A DNA stretch of 41,020 nt from Nostoc sp. GT001 (GTDB lineage: Bacteria; Cyanobacteriota; Cyanobacteriia; Cyanobacteriales; Nostocaceae). Under the pieces are notes generated by a model, which searched no databases, had not been told where the DNA came from, and saw nothing but the letters and a program-made list of their open reading frames with translations. Every line of letters starts with the position of its first letter. Position 1 is the first letter of the stretch. This document shows, piece after piece, positions 1 to 8,230 of this stretch. Made by a program: the position numbers and the translations under genes. The DNA lies in the NCBI RefSeq assembly GCF_030382115.1, contig NZ_JAUDRJ010000003.1:1-41020 (forward strand), in the 5' to 3' direction.

Positions 1-1450
1 AATACCTTAGCCAAAATAAGAGGATGAGGAGAGAGGGCCGATGTAGTAGAGTTATTGTCTCTCACAACGACAACTCAAAAACTACAATCAGCCCATGTCC
101 GATATCTTATCACTGCTACAATGCTTGCTACCGCAGATAAACGCTACGACGATGCGGCAATTGAACCAGATAATCCTGGCTATGTTAGCGATGAGCGGAC
201 GAGTCACGATGTTGGGAATTTCCCGTTGGGCAGGCATTGGTGGTAGTTATCGGACGATGTTGCGGTTTTTTCATACAGTAATACCTTGGGCTACATTGTT
301 TTGGCTATTTTTCCGCAAGCATTTGTTCCGTGCGAATGAGGTATATTTGCTTGCAGGAGATGAAGTTGTAGTCAGTAAATCGGGTAAAAAGACTTATGGA
401 TTAGATAGATTCTTTTCTAGCCTAGCCAATAAACCGATATCAGGATTATCTTTCTTTGTATTATCATTAGTGAGTGTTGAACAGAGGCACTCGTTTCCGA
501 TTCAGATAGAACAGGTAATAAAGAAAGATACTCAAACAAAAAGTACCTCGACAATCGAAAAACCAAACAAAAAAGAAAAGCGTGGGCGTGGACGACCAAA
601 AGGAAGTAAAAACAAAAATAAAAAGGAAGTGATATTAACATCTGAATTAATACTAATTCAGAAAATGATTGGTTCACTATTCAAGTTATTAGCTAACTCT
701 ATTTCCCTCACCTACTTGGTAGTAGATGGTCATTTTGGTAACAACAATGCTTTGCAGATGGCACGTCTTGTCAACTTGCAGATAATTTCCAAATTGCGCC
801 ATGATTCAGCATTATACTTCCCTTATGAAAATCCTGACTCCAGTAAGCGCTCTCGTCGTAAATACGGTGATAAGCTAGACTATCGTAATATACCTGACAA
901 ATACTTATGTAAAAGTGCTATTGAGGATGATATTCAAACTGATATTTATCAAGCCACTCTTATTCACAAAGAATTTGCCCAAGCTCTCAATGTAGTGATT
1001 TTGGTCAAAACCAATCTTAAAACTAATGCTTGCAGCCATGTAATTATTTTTTCTAGCGACCTAACTCTGTCATTTGAAAAAATTATCGACTATTACAAAC
1101 TCCGTTTCCAAATCGAGTTTAATTTTAGGGATGCCAAGCAGTTTTGGGGATTGGAAGATTTTATGAACCTGAGCCAAACTGCCGTGACTAATGCTTCTAA
1201 TTTAGCATTTTTTATGGTCAATTTATCCCACCATCTTCTCGCTGATTTCCAGCAACTCAATCCCGGTTCTGGCATTATTGACCTTAAGGCTTACCATCGT
1301 GGTTTTCGATATGTTCGTGAAATGTTAAAAATGCTTCCCGAAATCCCTGAGCCTATTTTATTAACCCAGATTTTTGCCAAGCTTACTTCTTTAGGACGTA
1401 TTCATCCCGTTTCCACTGGCGTTGAACCCTCGTAAATTGGCAGAGGTATT
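1..1450 (+). mobile_element. IS4-family insertion sequence, left end at the window edge
   Basis: The element holds one complete transposase gene. Bases 1-15 match the reverse complement of 1436-1450 at 12 of the first 14 positions (left arm AATACCTTAGCCAA, right arm read inward AATACCTCTGCCAA), which is what imperfect terminal inverted repeats look like. The right arm starts directly after the transposase stop. The true left tip may lie a few bases before the window, so target duplications cannot be tested. The gene is intact, so the element may be active or recent. Confidence 0.7.
95..1435 (+). CDS. IS4-family DDE transposase
   Basis: This 446-residue protein would cut and join the ends of its insertion sequence. 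The DDE catalytic triad is readable: Asp89 in LLAGDEVVVSKSG, Asp211 in LVVDGHFGNN, and Glu341 within the IS4-type Y-x2-R-x3-E-x6-K signature (Tyr334, Arg337, Glu341, Lys348). Residues 160-180 form a very basic lysine/arginine stretch between the first two acidic residues, probably a DNA-contacting or linker insertion. The ATG at 95 gives a full-length protein without frameshift. Inverted repeats close to both ends of the gene support a single-gene element. The family call is firm; the IS subgroup is not resolved. Confidence 0.88.
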   Translation: MSDILSLLQCLLPQINATTMRQLNQIILAMLAMSGRVTMLGISRWAGIGGSYRTMLRFFHTVIPWATLFWLFFRKHLFRANEVYLLAGDEVVVSKSGKKTYGLDRFFSSLANKPISGLSFFVLSLVSVEQRHSFPIQIEQVIKKDTQTKSTSTIEKPNKKEKRGRGRPKGSKNKNKKEVILTSELILIQKMIGSLFKLLANSISLTYLVVDGHFGNNNALQMARLVNLQIISKLRHDSALYFPYENPDSSKRSRRKYGDKLDYRNIPDKYLCKSAIEDDIQTDIYQATLIHKEFAQALNVVILVKTNLKTNACSHVIIFSSDLTLSFEKIIDYYKLRFQIEFNFRDAKQFWGLEDFMNLSQTAVTNASNLAFFMVNLSHHLLADFQQLNPGSGIIDLKAYHRGFRYVREMLKMLPEIPEPILLTQIFAKLTSLGRIHPVSTGVEPS

Positions 1451-1526
1451 GGAGTAAATACCCATTTCTCATCCACTCTTTACTCATTACTCATTACTCA
1501 TTTAAAGTCCTGTCACCGATGATAAA

Positions 1527-1551
1527 AAGCCGTCCTCAAAGGACGGGGCTT
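1527..1551. repeat. Hairpin resembling an IS200/IS605 right end
   Basis: CGTCCT (1531-1536) and AGGACG (1540-1545) form a perfect 6-bp stem with a 3-nt loop, extended by AAGC/GCTT outside a two-base bulge. The following bases GGGCTTCAGACCC resemble the subterminal hairpin at tnpB-side ends of cyanobacterial IS200/IS605 elements. No tnpA or tnpB gene is nearby, so this would be a solo end. The resemblance is from memory. Confidence 0.4.
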
Positions 1552-1573
1552 CAGACCCAAGTTTTTGGTGAAT

Positions 1574-1632
1574 AAGTTTGTAGTAAGGACTAAAGTCCTT
1601 GGTTTGAGGGCTTTAGCCCTCACTACGAACTT
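1574..1632. repeat. MITE-like double-hairpin repeat
   Basis: The outer arms AAGTTTGTAGT (1574-1584) and ACTACGAACTT (1622-1632) are inverted repeats with one mismatch. Inside are two small hairpins, AAGGAC-TAAA-GTCCTT and GAGGGC-TTTA-GCCCTC. The nested symmetry in 59 bp suggests a small dispersed non-coding element. Confidence 0.6.
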
Positions 1633-1657
1633 GGCAATTGCACCAAATCGCAAAAAT

Positions 1658-1681
1658 AGGGACGTACATTTGTACATCCCT
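1658..1681. terminator. Hairpin between converging genes, possible transcript end
   Basis: AGGGACGTACA (1658-1668) pairs with TGTACATCCCT (1671-1681) over 10 of 11 positions with a 2-nt loop. It lies 41 bp beyond the stop of the minus-strand cytochrome gene. No U-run follows, so it could stabilise a 3' end or simply be another dispersed palindrome. Confidence 0.35.
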
Positions 1682-1722
1682 ACATATCTATCTGTATTCA
1701 GGTATTTCGTCGTGAAATGAGA

Positions 1723-3912
1723 TTAACTGAGGAAATTTGGTGTACCACTATTACCACTCCTACCAACAGCAGGAATTTCCACTGTGTCATCTTTAGCTTT
1801 ACCAGTGCCGTCATTGACAACGTAATTAGTGTTACCCACATGTCCATTAGGGATAAACAATTGTGGATGGTCAAAGGGCGCTTTATCAAACCGAACTCGG
1901 TCATCAGTCAGCGCTTTTAAAAAGGCGACCAATTCCTGTTTTTCTACTGGTGAGAGCTTTAGCGGTGGAAGTAGTCCATAATCACCACCACGATTGTAAA
2001 AATCAATCACTTGCTCTAGAGTCGCCTGACCTCCATTGTGGAAGTAGGGAGCAGTTAGTTCCACATTGCGAAGTCCAGGTGCTTTGAAAGCTCCATTTGC
2101 AAACACAGGTTCACTGGAATTCAACGGTGGATTAAGGGTTGGGGGATTTTCGCCCAGGAGATTCTTAAATTTACCCAACTGAGCCAATCGTGCTTCTGAA
2201 AGCGGATTAGGTTGACCATTATTCTGCAAACCGTCATAACCACCCAAACTGGGGTCTTCTGTGGCAGGTCTGACACCGATATTGAAGAAACCAGTGTCTT
2301 CAGGGAATTTGAGGCCGAACGGCGCACGTTTGATTCGTCCCTCTTTAGCCACGTTGCTGACTGAAGCAGCTGTTAATTCTAATCCACTGTGGCAAGCAAT
2401 ACACAGAGCTTTGCCCTCAAACAGTCCTTTGCCTCGTTGCTGCTGCGCGGTTAAGGCGTTGGTGTTTCCTTCCAAGTAGCGATCGTAGGGCGTATCATAG
2501 GAAATGAGTGTAGACTCGTACAACTGAACTGCCAGCCCAAAGAATAGCGAAAAGTTGTACTCTAGCAATGTGTACTCATTAGTCTTCAAAGAGCGATCGG
2601 GCCTCTTGATAATAGTCCGTTTACCGTCAGAGTCAACTTGGATGAGTCGATTAGAATTCCACCACTCCGGCTTGAAAGCCTCTTGAATCATCTGAGTGTA
2701 GGTTTTATCTTTAAGTCCAGGTTGAGGTGATCTACTATCTTTACCTAAAACGCTGTCTTGTGGATGCACAATCTGCTTACCTAGCGGTCTCAGAGCTAAT
2801 AACTTTTTCGCAAGTTTTCGGGGGAGCTTTTTACCCTTATCAATCCTCAGAGGTGTTATGTCAATTTTCCCGAATTGATTAACCCCCCCGAACTTATCAC
2901 CAATTTCTTCAAAAGTGCGACCATCTGCGGATGACTCAAAGGAACTGAGTGGCGGCCTGACAGCTTGAGATGCCAAAGACGAGTTCTTTAAGCTGACTTT
3001 TACAAATTCTACACGAATTGGGTTTATAGCCTTGACGACAGCGGCGTTAGGATCTCTTAAACCGAAGGGATTCACTCCATTAAAGATGTCTTGTGCCCTT
3101 CCATCCCAAAAGTTGCGGAAGTTGAATGCGGCATTAATCACGGTTGGCGTGTTACGCGGCTCGACGCGCCGCACATTGATACCTTTTACGTTAAACACCG
3201 AATCTGGCTCGGTTGTAACTTTGTCTTCTGCATTTCCAGGTGTGACATCCACAAACTTCGTATAGAAGATCCCCTGAGAAGAACTGATATCGTTACGGTC
3301 AGATATAACGGTCTTAGGATCGTTTGGGTTTGACAGCTTGTGGAAAGGAAAATCTTCTGGTTTGAGTTGATAGTTTGGTAGTCCGCCGACATTGAAAACT
3401 GAATCTGGATTCTCTGTACCATTGGCGTTGACCCGCAAAAGCCCAGGAGCAATCTGATTTTTGGATCTATTGTCGGCTCCAGCATGGAAGTGACAACTAG
3501 CACAGGAGGTCTTTCCATCGCTCCCAACCTGCATATCCCAAAAAAGAGTCTTTCCTAACTTGATTGCAGCTGTTTTGTCTTTTACGAAGTCTCCAAGATT
3601 GTCAGGTTCTGGAACCGATACACTCTTGAGCGAAACTGGAGGTGGCCCTGTAACCTTTGCTGATACAGTATTTCCAGCTATTACTGCTGCCAGAATAATG
3701 GCAGCAATTGTTGTAGTTCTTGAAAATTTCGATCTCAAGTAATTAGGTTTGCCATATCTAAATTTCCACTCTTGCCGCTTTATTTTTGTCACCAAAGATT
3801 TGAGCAAAAATCGACCTCTTGAGGTCAGCAATAAGTAACTTGATAAGGCAGTCGTAAAGATTACTAAGCTGATTATGGGTATAATCCCCATAGTTGTATT
3901 ATAAAGTAACAC
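1723..3912 (-). CDS. Di-haem cytochrome c peroxidase / MauG-like protein, membrane-anchored
   Basis: This protein (up to 729 residues) belongs to the bacterial di-haem peroxidase/MauG superfamily, which reduces peroxide or oxidises substrates with two c-type haems outside the cytoplasm. Two haem motifs are present: CASCH at 137-141 and CIACH near 504-508. Typical family blocks lie between and after them (RNTPTVINAAFN, FWDGRAQDIFNG, YDRYLEGN, APYFHNGG). It is long for the family, partly through an N-terminal extension with one hydrophobic segment at about 10-30 and a second, signal-like one at 68-85 ending NTVSA. The frame opens with GTG at 3912; an ATG follows at 3891, and a TTG near residue 59 would leave only the signal-like segment. 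Family sure; start and substrate unknown. Confidence 0.9.
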   Translation of the reverse strand: MLLYNTTMGIIPIISLVIFTTALSSYLLLTSRGRFLLKSLVTKIKRQEWKFRYGKPNYLRSKFSRTTTIAAIILAAVIAGNTVSAKVTGPPPVSLKSVSVPEPDNLGDFVKDKTAAIKLGKTLFWDMQVGSDGKTSCASCHFHAGADNRSKNQIAPGLLRVNANGTENPDSVFNVGGLPNYQLKPEDFPFHKLSNPNDPKTVISDRNDISSSQGIFYTKFVDVTPGNAEDKVTTEPDSVFNVKGINVRRVEPRNTPTVINAAFNFRNFWDGRAQDIFNGVNPFGLRDPNAAVVKAINPIRVEFVKVSLKNSSLASQAVRPPLSSFESSADGRTFEEIGDKFGGVNQFGKIDITPLRIDKGKKLPRKLAKKLLALRPLGKQIVHPQDSVLGKDSRSPQPGLKDKTYTQMIQEAFKPEWWNSNRLIQVDSDGKRTIIKRPDRSLKTNEYTLLEYNFSLFFGLAVQLYESTLISYDTPYDRYLEGNTNALTAQQQRGKGLFEGKALCIACHSGLELTAASVSNVAKEGRIKRAPFGLKFPEDTGFFNIGVRPATEDPSLGGYDGLQNNGQPNPLSEARLAQLGKFKNLLGENPPTLNPPLNSSEPVFANGAFKAPGLRNVELTAPYFHNGGQATLEQVIDFYNRGGDYGLLPPLKLSPVEKQELVAFLKALTDDRVRFDKAPFDHPQLFIPNGHVGNTNYVVNDGTGKAKDDTVEIPAVGRSGNSGTPNFLS

Positions 3913-4175
3913 CGAGATAAAGTATACATTTACAAGGCAGTTTTAAATTTAAGATTCATGTAAAGTGAACACACAAATTACGAATTTTATGTGAACAGAA
4001 AAAATACCCTCTTCGGGCTACGAATCGTAAATTGAATTTGATAAATTCGTTATTCTATATTGAATTTGCATTAACTAAACTATTAAATATATTTTATCGA
4101 TAATAGTTTGATAAAATGTTTAGATATTTAAATTAGATATAACTTACTTATCAGTCCTACTTTTTGGATATTTTA
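3913..4175. other. Divergent intergenic region, AT-rich
   Basis: The 263 bp between the divergent cytochrome and exporter genes are very AT-rich and should hold both promoters. I see no convincing paired -35/-10 boxes, no coding potential and no palindrome above background. Confidence 0.5.
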
Positions 4176-5099
4176 ATGTTACTACATCAAAGTTCTGGTC
4201 GGTGGCGCTTAGGGCTAACATTATCACTATTGACAGTCTTGTTATGGGGAATTTTACCTATTGCCCTTGCAGTAATTCTACAAGTACTTGATGTCTATAC
4301 CGTTATTTGGTTTCGTTTTTTAGTATCATTTGTATTGCTTGCTGTGTATTTAGGGATACGCGGCAAATTACCAAAACTAGAACAATTGCGCTCTGCTTCT
4401 GGAAAATTATTAGCGATCGCAACAATATTTTTAGGGATTAATTACTTTTCATTTACCCAAGGTTTAGCATTAACATCGCCTGCTAACGCTGAAGTTCTCA
4501 TTCAATTATCTAGCCTTTTATTAGGTTTTGGCGGGTTAGTAATTTTTAAAGAACGTTATCGGCTATCTCAATGGATTGGCGTTAGTGTGATGATTTGTGG
4601 TTATCTTTTATTTTTTCGCGAACAACTAACGAATTTAATTACAGCACATGGCACATATATACTAGGTAGTGTTTTAATTGCGCTAGGAGCAATGGCTTGG
4701 GCTATTTATGCTTTGGCACAAAAGCAGTTATTACAATCTTTATCTTCCAGCAGCATCATGTTGATTATTTATGGAGGCTGTGCTTTATTATTCACTCCTC
4801 TAGCTAAAGTTAAATCACTTTTTATACTTGATAGTTTCCATTTGGGAATGTTGGTTTTTTGTGCCTTGAATACTTTAATCGCTTACGGTGCTTTTTCTGA
4901 ATCATTACAACATTGGGAAGCATCACGAGTAAGTGCAGTAATAGCTTTAGCTCCCATTGTGACATTAATAGCAGTCACGGTTGTATCAGTGATTGCACCT
5001 GATTGGATACCACCAGAACACTTCACCCTCATAGCAATATTTGGAGCGGGTTTAGTAGTTACAGGTTCAGTAGCGATCGCTTTGGGAAAAGCTAATTAA
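4176..5099 (+). CDS. EamA/DMT-family transporter
   Basis: This hydrophobic protein of about 307 residues shows the two-fold repeated EamA layout with roughly ten membrane segments. The first repeat includes LLWGILPIALAVIL and FRFLVSFVLLAVYLGIRGK; the linker region has ALTSPANAEVLIQLSS, a typical EamA loop; the second repeat starts near GAMAWAIYALAQK. Members export metabolites or amino acids across the inner membrane; the substrate cannot be read here. The frame could start at TTG 4164, but ATG 4176 is the better choice. No neighbour is co-directional within 500 bp, so it is probably transcribed alone. Confidence 0.88.
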   Translation: MLLHQSSGRWRLGLTLSLLTVLLWGILPIALAVILQVLDVYTVIWFRFLVSFVLLAVYLGIRGKLPKLEQLRSASGKLLAIATIFLGINYFSFTQGLALTSPANAEVLIQLSSLLLGFGGLVIFKERYRLSQWIGVSVMICGYLLFFREQLTNLITAHGTYILGSVLIALGAMAWAIYALAQKQLLQSLSSSSIMLIIYGGCALLFTPLAKVKSLFILDSFHLGMLVFCALNTLIAYGAFSESLQHWEASRVSAVIALAPIVTLIAVTVVSVIAPDWIPPEHFTLIAIFGAGLVVTGSVAIALGKAN

Positions 5100-5607
5100 T
5101 TGCAATGTTTTTCAGGATTTTTACTGGCTTTTTCAGCTAGTGATTTTGTGCAATATTCAAAGCTACAACATAAATACTGAGGCAGACTATTTTTTATTTG
5201 TTATGATTTAATAGTGAAGGCAAACTACTGAAGTCAGATGGATACTGTAGCAATCTGCGTGACTTTGTAGGATTTGATTGTTGACTTTATAGCCGAAATA
5301 TCATTGGAAAAGAATTCAAAAATCAGAATTCAGGAGTCAGAATAAATTACTAGGTAATTGGGAATCACTACTTTATTTGACTACTAAATCTCAGATTTGG
5401 TGGAAATTTTAAACCCATTTATACCCATTATTTTGAGCAAGCTACATTTGCAAGTCATACATTAATTCATCGTGAATTATAACTACTGACTCCTAAATTC
5501 TGTTTTGATAAAATTGAGGCTAGTAACTTTAAGTAAACCAAGCAGGGCGCCCGAATAACTACCAAAGCCAACACCTGATAAAACCAGACCACCGAAATAG
5601 TTGAGCG
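5100..5607. other. Intergenic region containing a dispersed inverted repeat
   Basis: No gene is supported in these 508 bp. Most of the middle is taken up by the repeat pair at 5311-5510. The last 90 bp before the hydrolase start carry no clear Shine-Dalgarno or promoter boxes. Confidence 0.5.
5311..5510. repeat. Dispersed element: inverted arms of 7-bp GAATTCA/GGAGTCA units
   Basis: The arm at 5316-5340 and the arm at 5486-5510 are inverted repeats of each other with few differences. They are built of 7-bp units close to GAATTCA and GGAGTCA, and the right arm ends TGTTTTGATAA. Similar arms occur at 13998-14106, 31268-31515 and 34850-34886. Confidence 0.6.
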
Positions 5608-7410
5608 ATGAATAGTTTGTTTGGTAATTGGGCTAGCACCCTCAGAAAAAATTCTTTATTGCTGGTTCTTTCAATGGTGCTGCCAACATTTGGAATTAGT
5701 AATTCTGTCTTGGCAGCAGAGCGGATTTATGCATCTTATTCAGCTTTGGAGCTTTCCATTTCAGTCAAAACTTTAGAGAACTACGCCAAAACAGGTGTAA
5801 TTAACGAAGACTTAGCAGCCTATCAGCAATATCTGCCTCTAGAACAGCTTCAAGAATTGCGGCGGATTTTGCTTAATCGTGTGAAAGTTAGTCCAGTAGT
5901 AGTTTCGCAACTTCTCTACACACCACAAGGAGAATTTTTACTGCGTCGGTTGGCACAAGTCATTAAAAGCAGTCAACCAGGATTTGGTAATTTGCGTTCG
6001 GCGCTAATTTTAGCCTCTGCTGAATCGGGAGGCTTGACACTTTTGAATGTGTTGCGTAAATATCCCAAAAGTAGCATTCACCTTGATGTCGCAGAGACTT
6101 TGGAAATAGCTACGGAATTGGAGAAACTTGTTAATCAAACCCATAGTGCGATCGCAGCTGTTTCCGAAAAGTCTAAAATAGAAGCTGAGAGCATTTCTCA
6201 ACCAAATTTCTCACAATTGCCCGATTTAAAGGTTCCGGGAAAATTTAAGTCGCAAAAATACATCCTGAAGTTTTTCGACTCAACCCGCAATCGGCTTTTA
6301 TTGACTGATGTTTACATCCCCAATGTCCAGAAGACTGCACCGATAATTGTCATTTCTCACGGCTTGGGTTTAGACAGCAGTAACTTTCAATATTTAGCCA
6401 CTCATCTAGCTTCTTACGGATTTGCTGTCGTTGTTCCCAATCACCCTGGTAGTGATGCGAAACAATTGCGTTCTCTGCTAAATGGACGCGCCATTGAAGT
6501 AGCAGAACCAAGTGAATTTCAAGACCGACCAATGGACATAACATATATACTGAATCAATTGCAAAAAGGTAATCAATCTGATTTACGATTTAAAGGTCGC
6601 TTAAATCTGCAACAAGTCGGAGTATTTGGCCAATCTTTGGGAGGCTACACAGCTTTGGCCCTAGCAGGCGCTAAAATCAACTTTGAGCAGCTAAAACAAG
6701 ACTGTCAACCAGCAGCACTACAAAATACCTGGAATATGTCTTTACTGCTCCAGTGTCGCGCTTTAGAATTGAGCATTAGTAAGTCTGGTAAAGATTATAA
6801 CCTGCGGGATGAGAGAGTAAAAGCTGCGATCGCAGTTAATCCCATTACTAGTTCGATTTTCGGCAAAGCTGGCTTAAGTCAAATTAAAACTCCAGTGATG
6901 ATTGTCAGCAGTAGTGATGATACAGTTGCACCAGCTTTATCCGAGCAAATTTTACCTTTCTCCTGGTTGGCAAATTCCCAAAAGTATCTCGTCATGCTTG
7001 TTGGTGGTACACACTTTTCCACCATTGGCAATGCAAACCCTGCAAATCAACAAGTAGCATTACCTGCTGATATGATTGGCGATGCTTCTCAAGCACGTCA
7101 TTACATGAATGTTTTAAGTTTACCTTTTTTCCAAACATACATTGCAGGCAAGCCGCAATACACACCATATCTGAACGCTGCTTACACTCAAAGCATTTCT
7201 AGTAAGTCTCTTGGTTTGAGTCTCGTCAAGTCATTGAATACAACCGAATTAGCACAATTATTGGATATAAAAGGAGGCAAACTCGTAAAAAAAAGTTCCC
7301 AACACCATAGTCAGCTTCGGATTTTGGATGTTGGATATTGGTGTTGCATTGCTGCATGTAATGATTTTTATTTGATTTGTACAGACGTATTTGAGTGGGA
7401 ACCGCTGTAA
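5608..7410 (+). CDS. Secreted alpha/beta hydrolase with N-terminal DUF1400 domain
   Basis: This 600-residue protein combines a signal peptide (about 1-36, ending SVLAAERI), a DUF1400 region (about 37-180, a domain typical of cyanobacterial hydrolases) and an alpha/beta-hydrolase fold resembling dienelactone hydrolases or lipases. The catalytic set is visible: nucleophile Ser343 in GVFGQSLGGYTAL, an acid at Asp437 or Asp438 in VSSSDDTVAP, and His469 in GGTHFSTIG; ISHGLGLD near 250 supplies the oxyanion loop. It should be an exported esterase or lipase of unknown substrate. The last 45 residues are unlike the rest and coincide with repeat-like DNA (TTTTGGATGTTGGATATTGG), suggesting the original C-terminus was replaced by read-through into a repeat. 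Confidence 0.87.
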   Translation: MNSLFGNWASTLRKNSLLLVLSMVLPTFGISNSVLAAERIYASYSALELSISVKTLENYAKTGVINEDLAAYQQYLPLEQLQELRRILLNRVKVSPVVVSQLLYTPQGEFLLRRLAQVIKSSQPGFGNLRSALILASAESGGLTLLNVLRKYPKSSIHLDVAETLEIATELEKLVNQTHSAIAAVSEKSKIEAESISQPNFSQLPDLKVPGKFKSQKYILKFFDSTRNRLLLTDVYIPNVQKTAPIIVISHGLGLDSSNFQYLATHLASYGFAVVVPNHPGSDAKQLRSLLNGRAIEVAEPSEFQDRPMDITYILNQLQKGNQSDLRFKGRLNLQQVGVFGQSLGGYTALALAGAKINFEQLKQDCQPAALQNTWNMSLLLQCRALELSISKSGKDYNLRDERVKAAIAVNPITSSIFGKAGLSQIKTPVMIVSSSDDTVAPALSEQILPFSWLANSQKYLVMLVGGTHFSTIGNANPANQQVALPADMIGDASQARHYMNVLSLPFFQTYIAGKPQYTPYLNAAYTQSISSKSLGLSLVKSLNTTELAQLLDIKGGKLVKKSSQHHSQLRILDVGYWCCIAACNDFYLICTDVFEWEPL

Positions 7411-7443
7411 GGCTTCCATAACGTACCGAAAACCATCTTCTAA

Positions 7444-7752
7444 TTATTCTCCGGCCAGTTCCCGCGCAATATCCATGTTTGCTGCCAGTACACGCACGAT
7501 TTCAACGGGGTTTTCACCTCTGTATATCAGGAAATATCGGGGCTGCACCAACCAGAAACGGACGGGAAGCGGAGTCAGGTCGTAACGGTACTGTCCGATT
7601 CTGGGGTTGTCTGTCAGTAATTCACAGGCACAAAGTAGCTTATCTAGCACCTGTTCGGCAGCATCAGAATTATCTCGCGCAATATAGGCATAAATTCTCG
7701 CGAGGTCGTTTTCTGCTTGCGGGGAGAGAATATAAAGTTTTGGGTTCGTCAC
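7444..7752 (-). CDS. parE: ParE/RelE-family toxin
   Basis: This 102-residue protein has the ParE/RelE plan: an N-terminal two-helix hairpin (LSPQAENDLARIYAYIARDN) followed by strands with the conserved core (LTDNPRIGQYRYDL, then VRFWLVQPRYFLIYRGE and VEIVRVLAANMDI). ParE toxins poison DNA gyrase; RelE relatives cut mRNA on the ribosome. Sequence alone cannot separate these, although the partner below is of the ParD type. Its ATG overlaps the antitoxin stop by 4 bp, the usual translational coupling of such pairs. Length is normal and the gene intact. Confidence 0.88.
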   Translation of the reverse strand: MTNPKLYILSPQAENDLARIYAYIARDNSDAAEQVLDKLLCACELLTDNPRIGQYRYDLTPLPVRFWLVQPRYFLIYRGENPVEIVRVLAANMDIARELAGE

Positions 7753-8015
7753 AAAGATTTTTTGATCAATTGTTGTGCCTTGTTGCGGATGCGGTCTCGC
7801 GCACCTTCTTTGGGAAGACCTTGTGCATTATCAAGCTCCGAAAGACCGATAGCAATTTGCTCATTGAGCCACAATTTATATTCCTCGGAATGGTCGTTAA
7901 AGCGTTTCAAAAGACGCAACCCCTCCCGAATCACCTCGCTTTGAGAATGGTACAAGCCGGACTCAACCTGCATTTGGACGAAGGCTTCCAACTCAGGAGT
8001 AAGGGAAATATTCAT
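7749..8015 (-). CDS. parD: ParD-family antitoxin (ribbon-helix-helix)
   Basis: This 88-residue protein starts with the ParD/CC2985-type DNA-binding segment (MNISLTPELEAFVQMQVESG, then SQSEVIREGLRLLKR), a ribbon-helix-helix dimerisation unit. The charged C-terminal half should wrap the toxin. It is the first gene of a two-gene operon, with the toxin start inside its final codons. These antitoxins repress their own promoter; a TATAAT-like -10 at 8045-8050 (minus strand) abuts a palindrome at 8050-8068, a fitting operator. Confidence 0.88.
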   Translation of the reverse strand: MNISLTPELEAFVQMQVESGLYHSQSEVIREGLRLLKRFNDHSEEYKLWLNEQIAIGLSELDNAQGLPKEGARDRIRNKAQQLIKKSL

Positions 8016-8044
8016 ATATCTATCTCTTTATAACAAGAATAGAC

Positions 8045-8068
8045 ATTATAATAACAGTTTTTGTTATT
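8045..8068 (-). promoter_or_regulatory. Candidate parDE promoter and operator
   Basis: On the minus strand TATAAT (8050 to 8045) lies about 30 bp before the parD start. It directly follows the inverted repeat AATAAC-N7-GTTATT (8068 to 8050), a size and position expected for a ribbon-helix-helix operator. No good -35 box is visible. Confidence 0.5.
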
Positions 8069-8097
8069 GCTTGCTAGTGAAAACTTTCACAAAGAGC

Positions 8098-8130
8098 TGC
8101 GCCTATTACTGTAAAACCGTAATAGGCGCA
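8098..8130. repeat. Perfect 12-bp inverted repeat with 9-nt loop
   Basis: TGCGCCTATTAC (8098-8109) and GTAATAGGCGCA (8119-8130) are exact inverted repeats. The hairpin sits between the parDE promoter and the phytochrome gene. No T-run follows on either strand, so it is not a standard terminator. It could be an operator, a transcript-stabilising stem or a small repeat. Confidence 0.6.
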
Positions 8131-8230
8131 GATGATATGCGATCGCACTCACAACTTCTCAGCATATAATTTAAAGAAATATGACATTTAATTACGCTAT
8201 TGTAAAAACCAGCTTTACATAAGTTCAGTT

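Noticed and set aside
3032..3333. Two plus-strand frames of 77 and 80 residues
   Set aside because: Both are antisense shadows of the di-haem cytochrome gene.
7479..8033. 184-residue plus-strand frame
   Set aside because: It is antisense to the ParD/ParE pair, whose family motifs and 4-bp overlap are clear.
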